Of a DNA stretch of 64,000 bases, positions 7,431 to 15,635 are shown piece by piece. The notes under the pieces are model-generated. The model saw only the letters and a program-made list of their open reading frames with translations, ran no database searches and was not told where the DNA came from. The DNA comes from Pseudomonas monsensis. GTDB lineage: Bacteria; Pseudomonadota; Gammaproteobacteria; Pseudomonadales; Pseudomonadaceae. The stretch lies in NCBI RefSeq assembly GCF_014268495.2, contig NZ_CP077087.1, positions 1,181,501 through 1,245,500 on the forward strand, in the 5' to 3' direction. Position 1 is the stretch's first letter. Each line of letters starts with the position of its first letter. Made by a program: the position numbers and the translations under genes.

Positions 7431-10292
7431 ATGCTCGAGCTCACTATAGAGCAGATATCCATGGGCCAATCGGCTGTGGATAAACCCGCCGCCCTGCAAT
7501 TGCTCGCCAATCACCTGGTCGCCGATGGTCTGGTCGCCGACGGCTACCTCGCCGGGCTGCAGGCACGGGAAGCCCAGGGCTCGACCTTTCTCGGTCAAGG
7601 TATTGCCATCCCCCACGGCACCCCGCAAACCCGTGATCAGGTATTCGCCACCGGCGTGCGCCTGATGCAGTTTCCCGAGGGTGTGGATTGGGGCGATGGG
7701 CAAATCGTTTATCTGGCGATCGGCATCGCCGCCAAATCCGACGAACACCTGCGCCTGCTGCAACTGCTGACCCGTGCGCTCGGCGAGACCGATCTGGGCC
7801 AGGCGCTGCGGCGCGCCAGCTCGCCCGAAGCGCTGCTGAAACTGCTGCAAGGCGCGCCGCAGGAACTGGCGCTCGATGCACAGATGATCGGCCTCGGTGT
7901 GTCGGCAGACGATTTCGAAGAACTGGTCTGGCGTGGCGCACGTCTGCTGCGTCAGGCCGATTGCGTGAGCAATGGCTTTGCCGGCGTATTGCAGCAAGTC
8001 GAAGCGCTGCCGCTGGGCGATGGCTTGTGGTGGCTGCACAGCGAGCAAACCGTGAAGCGCCCTGGCTTGGCGTTCGTCACTCCGGACAAACCGATGCGTT
8101 ACCTCGGTCAGCCGCTCAGCGGGCTGTTCTGCCTGGCCAGTCTCGGTGAAGCCCATCAGGCCTTGCTCGAGCGTCTGTGCGCGTTGTTGATTGAAGGTCG
8201 CGGCCATGAACTGGGCCGCGCCACCAGCAGCCGCAAGGTCCTCGAAGTGCTCGGCGGCGAACTGCCGGCCGACTGGCCGAGCGCCCGTATCGCGCTGGCC
8301 AACGCCCACGGTTTGCATGCGCGCCCGGCGAAGATCCTCGCGCAACTGGCGAAGAGTTTCGATGGCGAGATTCGCGTGCGCATCGTCGACAGCCAGGACA
8401 GTGCCGTGTCGGTGAAGAGCCTGAGCAAGTTGCTCAGCCTCGGTGCCCGGCGCGGTCAGGTGCTGGAGTTGATCGCCGAGCCGAGCATCGCCGCCGATGC
8501 CTTGCCGGCCCTGTTGGCCGCGATCGAAGAAGGTCTGGGTGAAGAAGTCGAACCGTTGCCAGCGGTGAGCCAGCAACGCGAAGTCATTGCCGATATCGCT
8601 GAAGTGCTGATCGCGCCGGCGTCCGGCGCTCAATTGCAAGCGATCCCGGCGGCACCGGGCATCGCCATCGGCCCGGCGCACATTCAGGTGCAGCAAGCCA
8701 TTGATTACCCGTTGCGCGGTGAGTCCGCCGCCGTCGAGCGCGAGCGTCTCAAGCAAGCCCTGAGTGACGTAAGAACTGACATCCAGGGCCTGATCGAACG
8801 CAGCAAGGCCAAGGCCATTCGCGAGATTTTCATCACTCATCAGGAGATGCTCGACGACCCGGAACTGACCGACGAAGTCGACACTCGCCTCAAGCAAGGC
8901 GAAAGCGCCGAAGCGGCGTGGATGGCGGTGATCGAAGCGGCGGCCAGACAACAGGAGTCGCTGCAGGATGCCCTGCTCGCCGAGCGGGCGGCGGATCTGC
9001 GCGACATCGGTCGCCGGGTACTGGCGCAACTGTGTGGCGTGCAAACGGCGAGCGAGCCGGAGCAACCGTACATTCTGGTGATGGACGAAGTCGGCCCGTC
9101 GGATGTGGCGCGACTCGATCCGGCGCGTGTGGCGGGGATTCTCACCGCTCGCGGCGGTGCCACCGCGCACAGCGCCATCGTCGCCCGTGCCTTGGGCATC
9201 CCGGCACTGGTGGGTGCCGGCGCTGCGGTGTTGTTGCTCAAACCGGGCACGCCGTTGCTGCTCGACGGCCAGCGCGGTCGCCTGCACGTCGACGCCGATG
9301 CCGCGACCCTGCAACGCGCTGCCGAAGAACGCGACACCCGCGAGCAACGTCTGAAGATCGCGGCCGAACAGCGTCATCAACCGGCGCACACCATCGACGG
9401 TCACGCCGTGGAAGTGTTCGCCAATATCGGCGAAAGCGCCGGGGTCACCGCAGCGGTGGAGCAGGGCGCCGAAGGCATCGGCCTGCTGCGCACCGAACTG
9501 ATTTTCATGGCCCACCCGCAGGCGCCGGACGAAGCGACTCAGGAAGCCGAGTACCGCCGCGTCCTCGACGGCCTCGCCGGGCGACCGCTGGTGGTGCGTA
9601 CGCTGGACGTCGGCGGCGACAAACCGCTGCCGTATTGGCCGATCGCCAAGGAAGAAAACCCGTTCCTCGGTGTGCGCGGCATTCGCCTCACGTTGCAGCG
9701 TCCGCAGGTCATGGAGGCGCAACTGCGCGCCTTGTTGCGTTCGGCGGACAACCGGCCGTTGCGCATCATGTTCCCGATGGTCGGCAGCGTCGAAGAATGG
9801 CGTCAGGCCCGCGACATGACCGAGCGTCTGCGCCTGGAAATCCCGGTTGCCGACCTGCAATTGGGGATCATGATCGAAGTGCCGTCCGCTGCCTTGCTGG
9901 CGCCGGTGCTGGCGAAAGAAGTGGACTTCTTCAGCGTCGGCACCAACGACCTGACGCAATACACCCTGGCCATCGACCGTGGTCACCCGACACTCTCGGC
10001 CCAGGCCGATGGCTTGCATCCGGCGGTGCTGCAATTGATCGACATCACCGTGCGCGCGGCCCATGCCCACGGCAAATGGGTCGGCGTCTGCGGCGAATTG
10101 GCGGCGGACCCGCTGGCGGTGCCGGTACTGGTCGGCCTCGGCGTCGATGAGCTGAGCGTGTCCGGGCGCAGCATCGCCGAGGTGAAGGCGTGCATCCGCG
10201 AACTCAGCCTGACCCAGGCGCAAACCCTTGCTCAACATGCCCTCACCGTGGGCAGCGCGAATGAAGTGCGTGCATTAGTGGAGGCCCTGTAA
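7431..10292 (+). CDS. fruB: FruB, fructose PTS EIIA-HPr-EI fusion
   Basis: Cytoplasmic phosphoryl-transfer polyprotein of 953 residues. An EIIA-Fru domain (residues 1-145) has phospho-His62 in GIAIPHGT. An HPr domain (about 285-370) has His296 in HGLHARPA. A complete Enzyme I (about 395-950) has active His580 in GGATAHSAIVARALG and PEP-binding barrel motifs (FSVGTNDLTQYTLAIDR). It therefore carries every soluble step from PEP to EIIB in one chain, as in pseudomonads. AAAAGGAG precedes the ATG. The stop and the fruK start overlap as TAATG. Likely repressed by Cra through the upstream operator. Confidence 0.97.
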   Translation: MLELTIEQISMGQSAVDKPAALQLLANHLVADGLVADGYLAGLQAREAQGSTFLGQGIAIPHGTPQTRDQVFATGVRLMQFPEGVDWGDGQIVYLAIGIAAKSDEHLRLLQLLTRALGETDLGQALRRASSPEALLKLLQGAPQELALDAQMIGLGVSADDFEELVWRGARLLRQADCVSNGFAGVLQQVEALPLGDGLWWLHSEQTVKRPGLAFVTPDKPMRYLGQPLSGLFCLASLGEAHQALLERLCALLIEGRGHELGRATSSRKVLEVLGGELPADWPSARIALANAHGLHARPAKILAQLAKSFDGEIRVRIVDSQDSAVSVKSLSKLLSLGARRGQVLELIAEPSIAADALPALLAAIEEGLGEEVEPLPAVSQQREVIADIAEVLIAPASGAQLQAIPAAPGIAIGPAHIQVQQAIDYPLRGESAAVERERLKQALSDVRTDIQGLIERSKAKAIREIFITHQEMLDDPELTDEVDTRLKQGESAEAAWMAVIEAAARQQESLQDALLAERAADLRDIGRRVLAQLCGVQTASEPEQPYILVMDEVGPSDVARLDPARVAGILTARGGATAHSAIVARALGIPALVGAGAAVLLLKPGTPLLLDGQRGRLHVDADAATLQRAAEERDTREQRLKIAAEQRHQPAHTIDGHAVEVFANIGESAGVTAAVEQGAEGIGLLRTELIFMAHPQAPDEATQEAEYRRVLDGLAGRPLVVRTLDVGGDKPLPYWPIAKEENPFLGVRGIRLTLQRPQVMEAQLRALLRSADNRPLRIMFPMVGSVEEWRQARDMTERLRLEIPVADLQLGIMIEVPSAALLAPVLAKEVDFFSVGTNDLTQYTLAIDRGHPTLSAQADGLHPAVLQLIDITVRAAHAHGKWVGVCGELAADPLAVPVLVGLGVDELSVSGRSIAEVKACIRELSLTQAQTLAQHALTVGSANEVRALVEAL

Positions 10293-11233
10293 TGGCCAAG
10301 ATTCTCACCCTGACCCTCAACCCGGCGCTGGACCTTACGGTCGAGTTGTCACGCCTGGAGGCCGGTCAGGTCAACCGCAGCGACGAGATGCACACCCACG
10401 CCGCCGGCAAAGGTGTGAACGTCGCCCAGGTGCTGGCTGACCTGGGGCATCAATTGACGGTCAGCGGTTTTCTCGGCGAAGACAATCTGCAAGCGTTTGA
10501 AACCCTGTTCGCCAGACGCGGCTTTGTCGACGCGTTCATCCGCGTGCCAGGTGAAACCCGCAGCAATATCAAAGTCGCCGAGCACGACGGCCGCATCACC
10601 GACATCAACGGTCCGGGACCGGTGGTGGACGCGGCGGCGCAGCAGGCGTTGCTCGAACGTCTGGTGCAGATCGCGCCGGGTCATGACGCGGTGGTGGTCG
10701 CCGGCAGTCTGCCTCGTGGCGTGAGCGCGCAATGGTTGCGTGAGTTGATCGAACGGCTGAATCAGCTCGGCCTGAAAGTCGCCCTCGACACCAGCGGCGA
10801 AGCGTTGCGCACGGCGTTGCAGGCCAGTCCGTGGCTGATCAAGCCGAACACGGAAGAACTCGCCGATGCGCTCGGTTGCGAGGTGGTGTCCCACGAAGCA
10901 GAGGCGCTGGCGGCTGCAGGTTTACACGCCCAAGGCATCGAGCATGTGGTGATTTCCCACGGTGCTGACGGTGTGAACTGGTTCAGCGTCGGCTCGGCGC
11001 TGCACGCGACGCCACCGAAGGTCACGGTCGCCAGCACCGTCGGCGCCGGCGATTCGCTGTTGGCCGGCATGCTCCACGGGTTGCTCAACGCCCACACACC
11101 CGAGCAAACCCTGCGTACAGCCACGGCGATTGCCGCACTGGCGGTGACGCAGATCGGCTTCGGCATCGACGATGTGGCGCAATTGACGCCGCTCGAACAG
11201 GGCGTGCGCGTGCGTCCCCTGACAGAACAATAA
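10292..11233 (+). CDS. fruK: FruK, 1-phosphofructokinase
   Basis: PfkB-family kinase of 313 residues that converts fructose 1-phosphate, the product of PTS import and also the Cra effector, to fructose 1,6-bisphosphate. The N-terminal ILTLTLNPALDLTVEL is the family opening. HAAGKGVNVAQVLADLG is the substrate-binding loop. TVGAGDSLLAGML carries the catalytic Asp and anion hole near residue 250. The start overlaps the fruB stop by one base, and fruA follows 11 bases later, so this is the middle gene of the fruBKA operon. Confidence 0.97.
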   Translation: MAKILTLTLNPALDLTVELSRLEAGQVNRSDEMHTHAAGKGVNVAQVLADLGHQLTVSGFLGEDNLQAFETLFARRGFVDAFIRVPGETRSNIKVAEHDGRITDINGPGPVVDAAAQQALLERLVQIAPGHDAVVVAGSLPRGVSAQWLRELIERLNQLGLKVALDTSGEALRTALQASPWLIKPNTEELADALGCEVVSHEAEALAAAGLHAQGIEHVVISHGADGVNWFSVGSALHATPPKVTVASTVGAGDSLLAGMLHGLLNAHTPEQTLRTATAIAALAVTQIGFGIDDVAQLTPLEQGVRVRPLTEQ

Positions 11234-11244
11234 GAGGGTTTGTC

Positions 11245-12978
11245 ATGAAATTAGCCATTGTTACGGCTTGCCCGAACGGCATGGTCACCAGTGTGCTGTG
11301 TGCGCGTTTGCTCGATGCCGCCGCGCAGCGCCAAGGCTGGAGCACCAGTGTTGAAGTGGTCGATGCGGCGCACCCGGAGCGTGAATTGTCGGCGGCGACC
11401 ATCGAAGCGGCAGAATGGGTGTTGCTGGTGGCCACCGGCGACATCGACATGACTCGTTTCGTCGGCAAGCGCGTGTTCCGCATTGCCCCGGCGCAAGCGC
11501 TGCAGGATGTCGAAGCGGTGCTGCGTCGTGGCGCTGAAGAGGCTGAAGTGTATGTCGCTGCAGAGGCGGCGCCGGCTGTCGCTGCGCCGCGTGCACCGCG
11601 CATCGTCGCGATCACTGCCTGCCCGACCGGCGTCGCCCACACCTTCATGGCCGCCGAGGCGTTGCAGCAAACCGCCAAGCGTCTGGGCTATGAGCTGCAC
11701 GTCGAAACCCAAGGCTCTGTCGGCGCGAAAACCCCGCTCGGCGCCACGGCGATTGCCGAGGCCGACGTGGTGCTGCTGGCGGCGGACATCGAAGTCGCCA
11801 CCGAGCGTTTCGCCGGCAAGAAAATCTACCGTTGCGGCACCGGGATTGCCTTGAAGCAGTCCGAAGCCACGCTGAAAAAAGCCTTGGCCGAAGGTCAGGT
11901 GGAAAGCACCGCGAGTGACGGCAAGGCCCGGGCCAAGCAAGAGAGAACCGGGGTCTACAAACACCTGCTGACCGGCGTGTCGTTCATGCTGCCGATGGTG
12001 GTGGCCGGTGGTTTGATGATCGCCTTGTCGTTCGTCTTCGGCATCACTGCATTCAAGGAAGAAGGCACGCTGGCGGCGGCACTGATGCAGATCGGCGGCG
12101 AGACCGCGTTCAAGCTGATGGTGCCGCTGCTTGCCGGCTACATCGCCTACTCGATCGCGGATCGTCCGGGCCTGGCGCCGGGGATGATCGGTGGCTTGCT
12201 CGCCAGTACGTTGGGGGCAGGGTTCATCGGCGGCATCGTCGCCGGGTTCATCGCCGGTTATGCGGCCAAGGCCATCAGTCGCTACGTCGCCTTGCCGCAG
12301 AGCCTTGAAGCGCTGAAACCGATTCTGATCATCCCGCTGTTCGCCAGCCTGTTTACCGGGCTGGTGATGATCTACGTGGTCGGCAAACCGGTCGCCGGCA
12401 TGCTAGCGGCGCTGACGCATTTCCTCGACAGCATGGGCACCACCAACGCGATTCTGCTTGGCGTGCTGCTCGGCGGCATGATGTGCGTTGACCTCGGCGG
12501 GCCGATCAACAAGGCGGCGTATGCGTTCTCGGTGGGGTTGCTGGCGTCGCAGAGTTACGCGCCGATGGCCGCGACCATGGCCGCCGGGATGGTGCCGCCG
12601 ATTGGCCTCGGCATCGCCACCTTCATCGCCCGCCGCAAGTTCGCCCAGACCGAGCGCGAGGCGGGTAAAGCGGCGCTGGTGCTGGGGCTGTGCTTTATCT
12701 CCGAAGGGGCGATTCCGTTTGCCGCCAAGGACCCGCTGCGGGTGATTCCGGCGAGCATTGCCGGCGGTGCGTTGACTGGCGCACTGTCGATGTACTTCGG
12801 CTGCAAACTGATGGCGCCACACGGTGGTCTGTTTGTGCTGGCGATCCCGAATGCGATCAACCATGCGTTGCTGTATCTGCTGGCGATTGTGGCGGGGAGC
12901 CTGCTGACCGCTGTGGTCTATGCGACGGTCAAGCGCCCGGAATCGGCCGAGCTGGCGATGGAACCCGCCAAAGCCTGA
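11245..12978 (+). CDS. fruA: FruA, fructose PTS EIIBC permease
   Basis: Inner-membrane fructose transporter of 577 residues. There are two EIIB-like domains in tandem. The N-terminal one begins KLAIVTACPNG, with Cys9. The second has the phospho-Cys126 in ITACPTGVAHTFMAAE. The EIIC membrane domain runs from about residue 235 to the C-terminus with eight or more hydrophobic segments. GHGG-type glycine-rich loops and the GAIPFAAKDP motif are visible. It takes the phosphate from FruB and delivers fructose 1-phosphate to FruK. AGAGGG lies before the ATG. The gene ends the operon, and a REPIN begins 11 bases after the stop. Confidence 0.97.
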   Translation: MKLAIVTACPNGMVTSVLCARLLDAAAQRQGWSTSVEVVDAAHPERELSAATIEAAEWVLLVATGDIDMTRFVGKRVFRIAPAQALQDVEAVLRRGAEEAEVYVAAEAAPAVAAPRAPRIVAITACPTGVAHTFMAAEALQQTAKRLGYELHVETQGSVGAKTPLGATAIAEADVVLLAADIEVATERFAGKKIYRCGTGIALKQSEATLKKALAEGQVESTASDGKARAKQERTGVYKHLLTGVSFMLPMVVAGGLMIALSFVFGITAFKEEGTLAAALMQIGGETAFKLMVPLLAGYIAYSIADRPGLAPGMIGGLLASTLGAGFIGGIVAGFIAGYAAKAISRYVALPQSLEALKPILIIPLFASLFTGLVMIYVVGKPVAGMLAALTHFLDSMGTTNAILLGVLLGGMMCVDLGGPINKAAYAFSVGLLASQSYAPMAATMAAGMVPPIGLGIATFIARRKFAQTEREAGKAALVLGLCFISEGAIPFAAKDPLRVIPASIAGGALTGALSMYFGCKLMAPHGGLFVLAIPNAINHALLYLLAIVAGSLLTAVVYATVKRPESAELAMEPAKA

Positions 12979-12989
12979 CACCGATCTCA

Positions 12990-13078
12990 GTAAGCGTGAG
13001 CCTGCTCGCGATAGCACTCTGTCCAAGACATCAATGTTGACCGACACACCGCCATCGCGAGCAGGCTCACTCCTACAA
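12990..13078. repeat. REPIN
   Basis: GTGAGCCTGCTCGCGAT at 12996 is matched by ATCGCGAGCAGGCTCAC at about 13054-13070, with an extra CTCCTACA flank on the right. Same family as the REPIN after the chemoreceptor gene. It separates fruA from the phosphatase gene. Confidence 0.88.
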
Positions 13079-13142
13079 GAGCAGGTGTCATGGCGGAGTC
13101 ATACAGCCGTGCTTAAGTTTTCCTTTTTTCAGGGAGAACTCC

Positions 13143-14684
13143 ATGAGCGATTTCAATCTCGGTCGTCGGCGGGTCATGCAAGTGGTCGGTGCCGGTCTGC
13201 TGATGCCGGGGCTGGCGCCAGCGGTGATCGCGTCGGTCAAGGATCGGCCGCAACTGACGGACGGCGTGCAGTCCGGCGACCTGCAGGGCGACCGCGCGAT
13301 GATCTGGAGCCGCAGCGACCGTCCGGCGCGAATGGTGGTCGAGTGGGACACCCGTAGCCAGTTTCGCCACCCGCGCCGGGTGATCTCGGCGCTGGCCGAT
13401 GCGCGCACTGACTTCACCGCCCGGGTCGAACTGAGCGGGTTGCCCGCCGATCAGGCGATTTTCTATCGGGTGTATTTCAAGGACGCGCAAACCGGCGTCG
13501 CCAGCGAACCGTGGCTCGGCCACTTGCGCAGCGCACCGACGGCGCGGCGCAACATCCGTTTCGTGTGGAGCGGTGACACCGTCGGCCAGGGCTTCGGCAT
13601 CAACCCGGACATCGGCGGCATGCGCATCTACGAATCCATGCGCCTGCGCCTGCCGGACTTTTTTATCCACAGCGGCGACACCATCTACGCCGACGGCCCG
13701 GTGCCGGCGCAACTGACCACCGAGGGTGGGCGCATCTGGCGCAACCTCACCACCGAAGCCAAGAGCAAAGTCGCGCAGACGCTGGACGACTATCGTGGCA
13801 ATTACCGCTACAACCTGATGGACGAAAACGTCCGTCGCTTCAACGCCGAAGTGCCGCAGATCTGGCAGTGGGACGACCACGAAGTGGTCAACAACTGGTC
13901 GCCGGGCAAGCAGCTCGACGAGCGTTATCAAGAGAAAGATATCCACACCCTGGTCGGCCGTGCGCGCAAGGCCTGGCTGGAATATTCGCCGATGCGTCTG
14001 CAGGCGGCCGATGGCGGCGGGCGGATTTATCGCAAGCTCAGCTACGGGCCGATGCTCGATGTGTTCGTGCTCGACATGCGCAGCTATCGCGGCGCCAACG
14101 ACGACAATCTCGGCGCGGCCAAGCCGTTTCTGGGGCGTGAGCAACTGGACTGGCTCAAGCGTGGGCTGCAGCGCTCCAAGGCGCAGTGGAAGGTGATCGC
14201 CGCCGACATGCCGATCGGCCTCGGTGTGCCGGACGGTGAAGTCAGCCCGGGCGTGGCGCGCTGGGAGGCGGTGGCCAACGGTGACCCCGGCCCGGCTCAG
14301 GGGCGTGAACTGGAAGTCGCCGAATTACTCGGTTTTCTGCGGGCGCAGCAAGTGCGCAATTTCGTTTTCCTCACCGCCGACGTGCATTACTGCGCGGCGC
14401 ATCATTACCATCCGGATCGCGCGGCATTTCAGGATTTCGAGCCGTTCTGGGAGTTTGTCGCCGGACCGCTGAATGCCGGGAGCTTCGGTCCCAATCCGCT
14501 GGATAAAACCTTTGGTCCTGAAGTGGTGTTCCAGAAAGCACCTACGGCGCAGAACATGTCACCGTTCGCCGGATTTCAGTTTTTTGGCGAGGTGAACATT
14601 GAGGGGCAGAGCGGGGAGATGAGTGTGGTATTGCGGGATTTGAATGGGGTCGCGGTGTTCGAGCAGAAATTGCAGCCGGTTTGA
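13143..14684 (+). CDS. PhoD-like alkaline phosphatase/phosphodiesterase
   Basis: Predicted exported metallophosphoesterase of 513 residues. The N-terminus has a twin-arginine signal (GRRRVMQVVGAGLLMPGLA), so Tat export is likely. An N-terminal Fn3-like PhoD domain (residues 35-130) is followed by the catalytic domain. Motifs include FVWSGDTVGQG, FFIHSGDTIYADG, IWQWDDHEVVNNW and FLTADVHYCAAHHYHPD, which fit PhoD metal ligands. Family members hydrolyse phosphate mono- and diesters. CAGGGAGAACTCC precedes the start. The last about 109 bases overlap an antisense frame of the DUF559 gene. No Pho box was recognised. Confidence 0.9.
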   Translation: MSDFNLGRRRVMQVVGAGLLMPGLAPAVIASVKDRPQLTDGVQSGDLQGDRAMIWSRSDRPARMVVEWDTRSQFRHPRRVISALADARTDFTARVELSGLPADQAIFYRVYFKDAQTGVASEPWLGHLRSAPTARRNIRFVWSGDTVGQGFGINPDIGGMRIYESMRLRLPDFFIHSGDTIYADGPVPAQLTTEGGRIWRNLTTEAKSKVAQTLDDYRGNYRYNLMDENVRRFNAEVPQIWQWDDHEVVNNWSPGKQLDERYQEKDIHTLVGRARKAWLEYSPMRLQAADGGGRIYRKLSYGPMLDVFVLDMRSYRGANDDNLGAAKPFLGREQLDWLKRGLQRSKAQWKVIAADMPIGLGVPDGEVSPGVARWEAVANGDPGPAQGRELEVAELLGFLRAQQVRNFVFLTADVHYCAAHHYHPDRAAFQDFEPFWEFVAGPLNAGSFGPNPLDKTFGPEVVFQKAPTAQNMSPFAGFQFFGEVNIEGQSGEMSVVLRDLNGVAVFEQKLQPV

Positions 14685-15136
14685 AGATCAAAAACTACCC
14701 TCACCCCAGCTCTCCCGAAACCTCGGACCGCCCGGAGGGTGAGGGGGCCGACCGACGTTTCGGGAGGGTTAGGGGGAGGGCATTTTTTATTCGTCGCCAT
14801 TCTCGTGATTTGCTCCAGTACATCTTCCATCTGCTGCATCACTTCAAGATTACTGAACCGCATAACTTCAATGCCCTGACGTTCCAGAAAAAGCGTCCGA
14901 CGTTGATCGTGGATCAGGCCCGCCGTTTCATAGTGTTGACCCCCATCCAGCTCAATCGCCAGCTTCAGCTCTACGCAGTAAAAATCCAGGACGTAGGGTG
15001 GATACGGAAACTGCCTGCGGAATTTCAGATTGGCGATCTGCCGTGACCGAAGCTTTTGCCAAATCAATTGTTCGCAGTTGGTTTGGTTGGCGCGTAACTG
15101 GCGGGCAAACTGAGCGAGAGTGAGGCGATTTTGCAT
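14576..15136 (-). CDS. DUF559 (restriction-endonuclease-fold) protein with repeat-derived tail
   Basis: The first about 120 residues match the DUF559 type: a LTLAQFARQLRANQTNCEQL opening, the block FRRQFPYPPYVLDFYC, then ELKLAIELDGGQHYE and a final LEVMQQMEDVLEQI helix. The D, E and (D/E)GGQH spacing is that of a small Vsr/PD-(D/E)XK-like nuclease fold, though the biological role of DUF559 proteins is not established. Family members are normally about 120-130 residues. Here the frame runs on to 186 residues through the CCCTCACC repeat and into the antisense of the phoD 3' end. The last 60 residues are therefore probably not native. The ATG at 15136 gives the family N-terminus. Confidence 0.72.
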   Translation of the reverse strand: MQNRLTLAQFARQLRANQTNCEQLIWQKLRSRQIANLKFRRQFPYPPYVLDFYCVELKLAIELDGGQHYETAGLIHDQRRTLFLERQGIEVMRFSNLEVMQQMEDVLEQITRMATNKKCPPPNPPETSVGPLTLRAVRGFGRAGVRVVFDLQTGCNFCSNTATPFKSRNTTLISPLCPSMFTSPKN

Positions 15137-15181
15137 GCTTCACGATCCTTGTGAAGTGGCTGGAAATCTCACTGTAGCCGA

Positions 15182-15625
15182 GGCCCCTCACCCCAGCCCT
15201 CTCCCGGAGGGAGAGGGAGCCTACGGAGTTGTGTCGAGTTGTTCATCGACCTGAACGACCGAGTCGATTATGGATTCGGTGAAGCACCTTCGGGTCGGCG
15301 TGTTTATCAGGCATCCCCCAATCAGCCCCCTCTCCCTCCGGGAGAGGGGGCCTACGGAGTTGTGTCGAGTTGTACATCGACCTGAACGACCGGGTCGATT
15401 ATGGATTCGGTGAAGTACTTTAAGGCCGGTGTATTGCTACAGCATCCCGCGATCAGCCCCCTCTCCCTCCGGGAGAGGGGGCCTACGGAGTTGTGTCGAG
15501 TTGTTCATCGACCTGAACGACCGAGTCGATTATGGATTCGGTAAAGCACCTCGGGTCGGCGTATTTATCAGGCATCCCCCAGTCAGTCCCCTCTCCCTCC
15601 GGGAGAGGGTTAGGGTGAGGGGTTC
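15182..15625. repeat. 131-bp tandem repeat, about three copies
   Basis: The phrase CCTACGGAGTTGTGTCGAG occurs at 15220, 15351 and 15482, giving an exact 131-base period. Each unit contains a REP-like core (CCCTCTCCCTCCGGGAGAGG), the segment TCATCGACCTGAACGACC (TACATCGACC in the second) and GTCGATTATGGATTCGGT. The field ends in GGGAGAGGGTTAGGGTGAGGGG. It fills the 499-base gap between the DUF559 gene and the flavoreductase. No gene is supported in it. Confidence 0.9.
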
Positions 15626-15635
15626 TTTGGTTGTG

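Noticed and set aside
7296..10238. A 980-codon open frame on the minus strand opposite fruB
   Set aside because: It is the antisense of a textbook FruB polyprotein, has His/Gln/Arg-rich composition typical of GC-rich antisense frames and no family motif or ribosome-binding site.
15182..15625. Regularly spaced repeats considered as a CRISPR array
   Set aside because: The period is 131 bases, the whole unit is repeated including the supposed spacers, and no cas genes are present.
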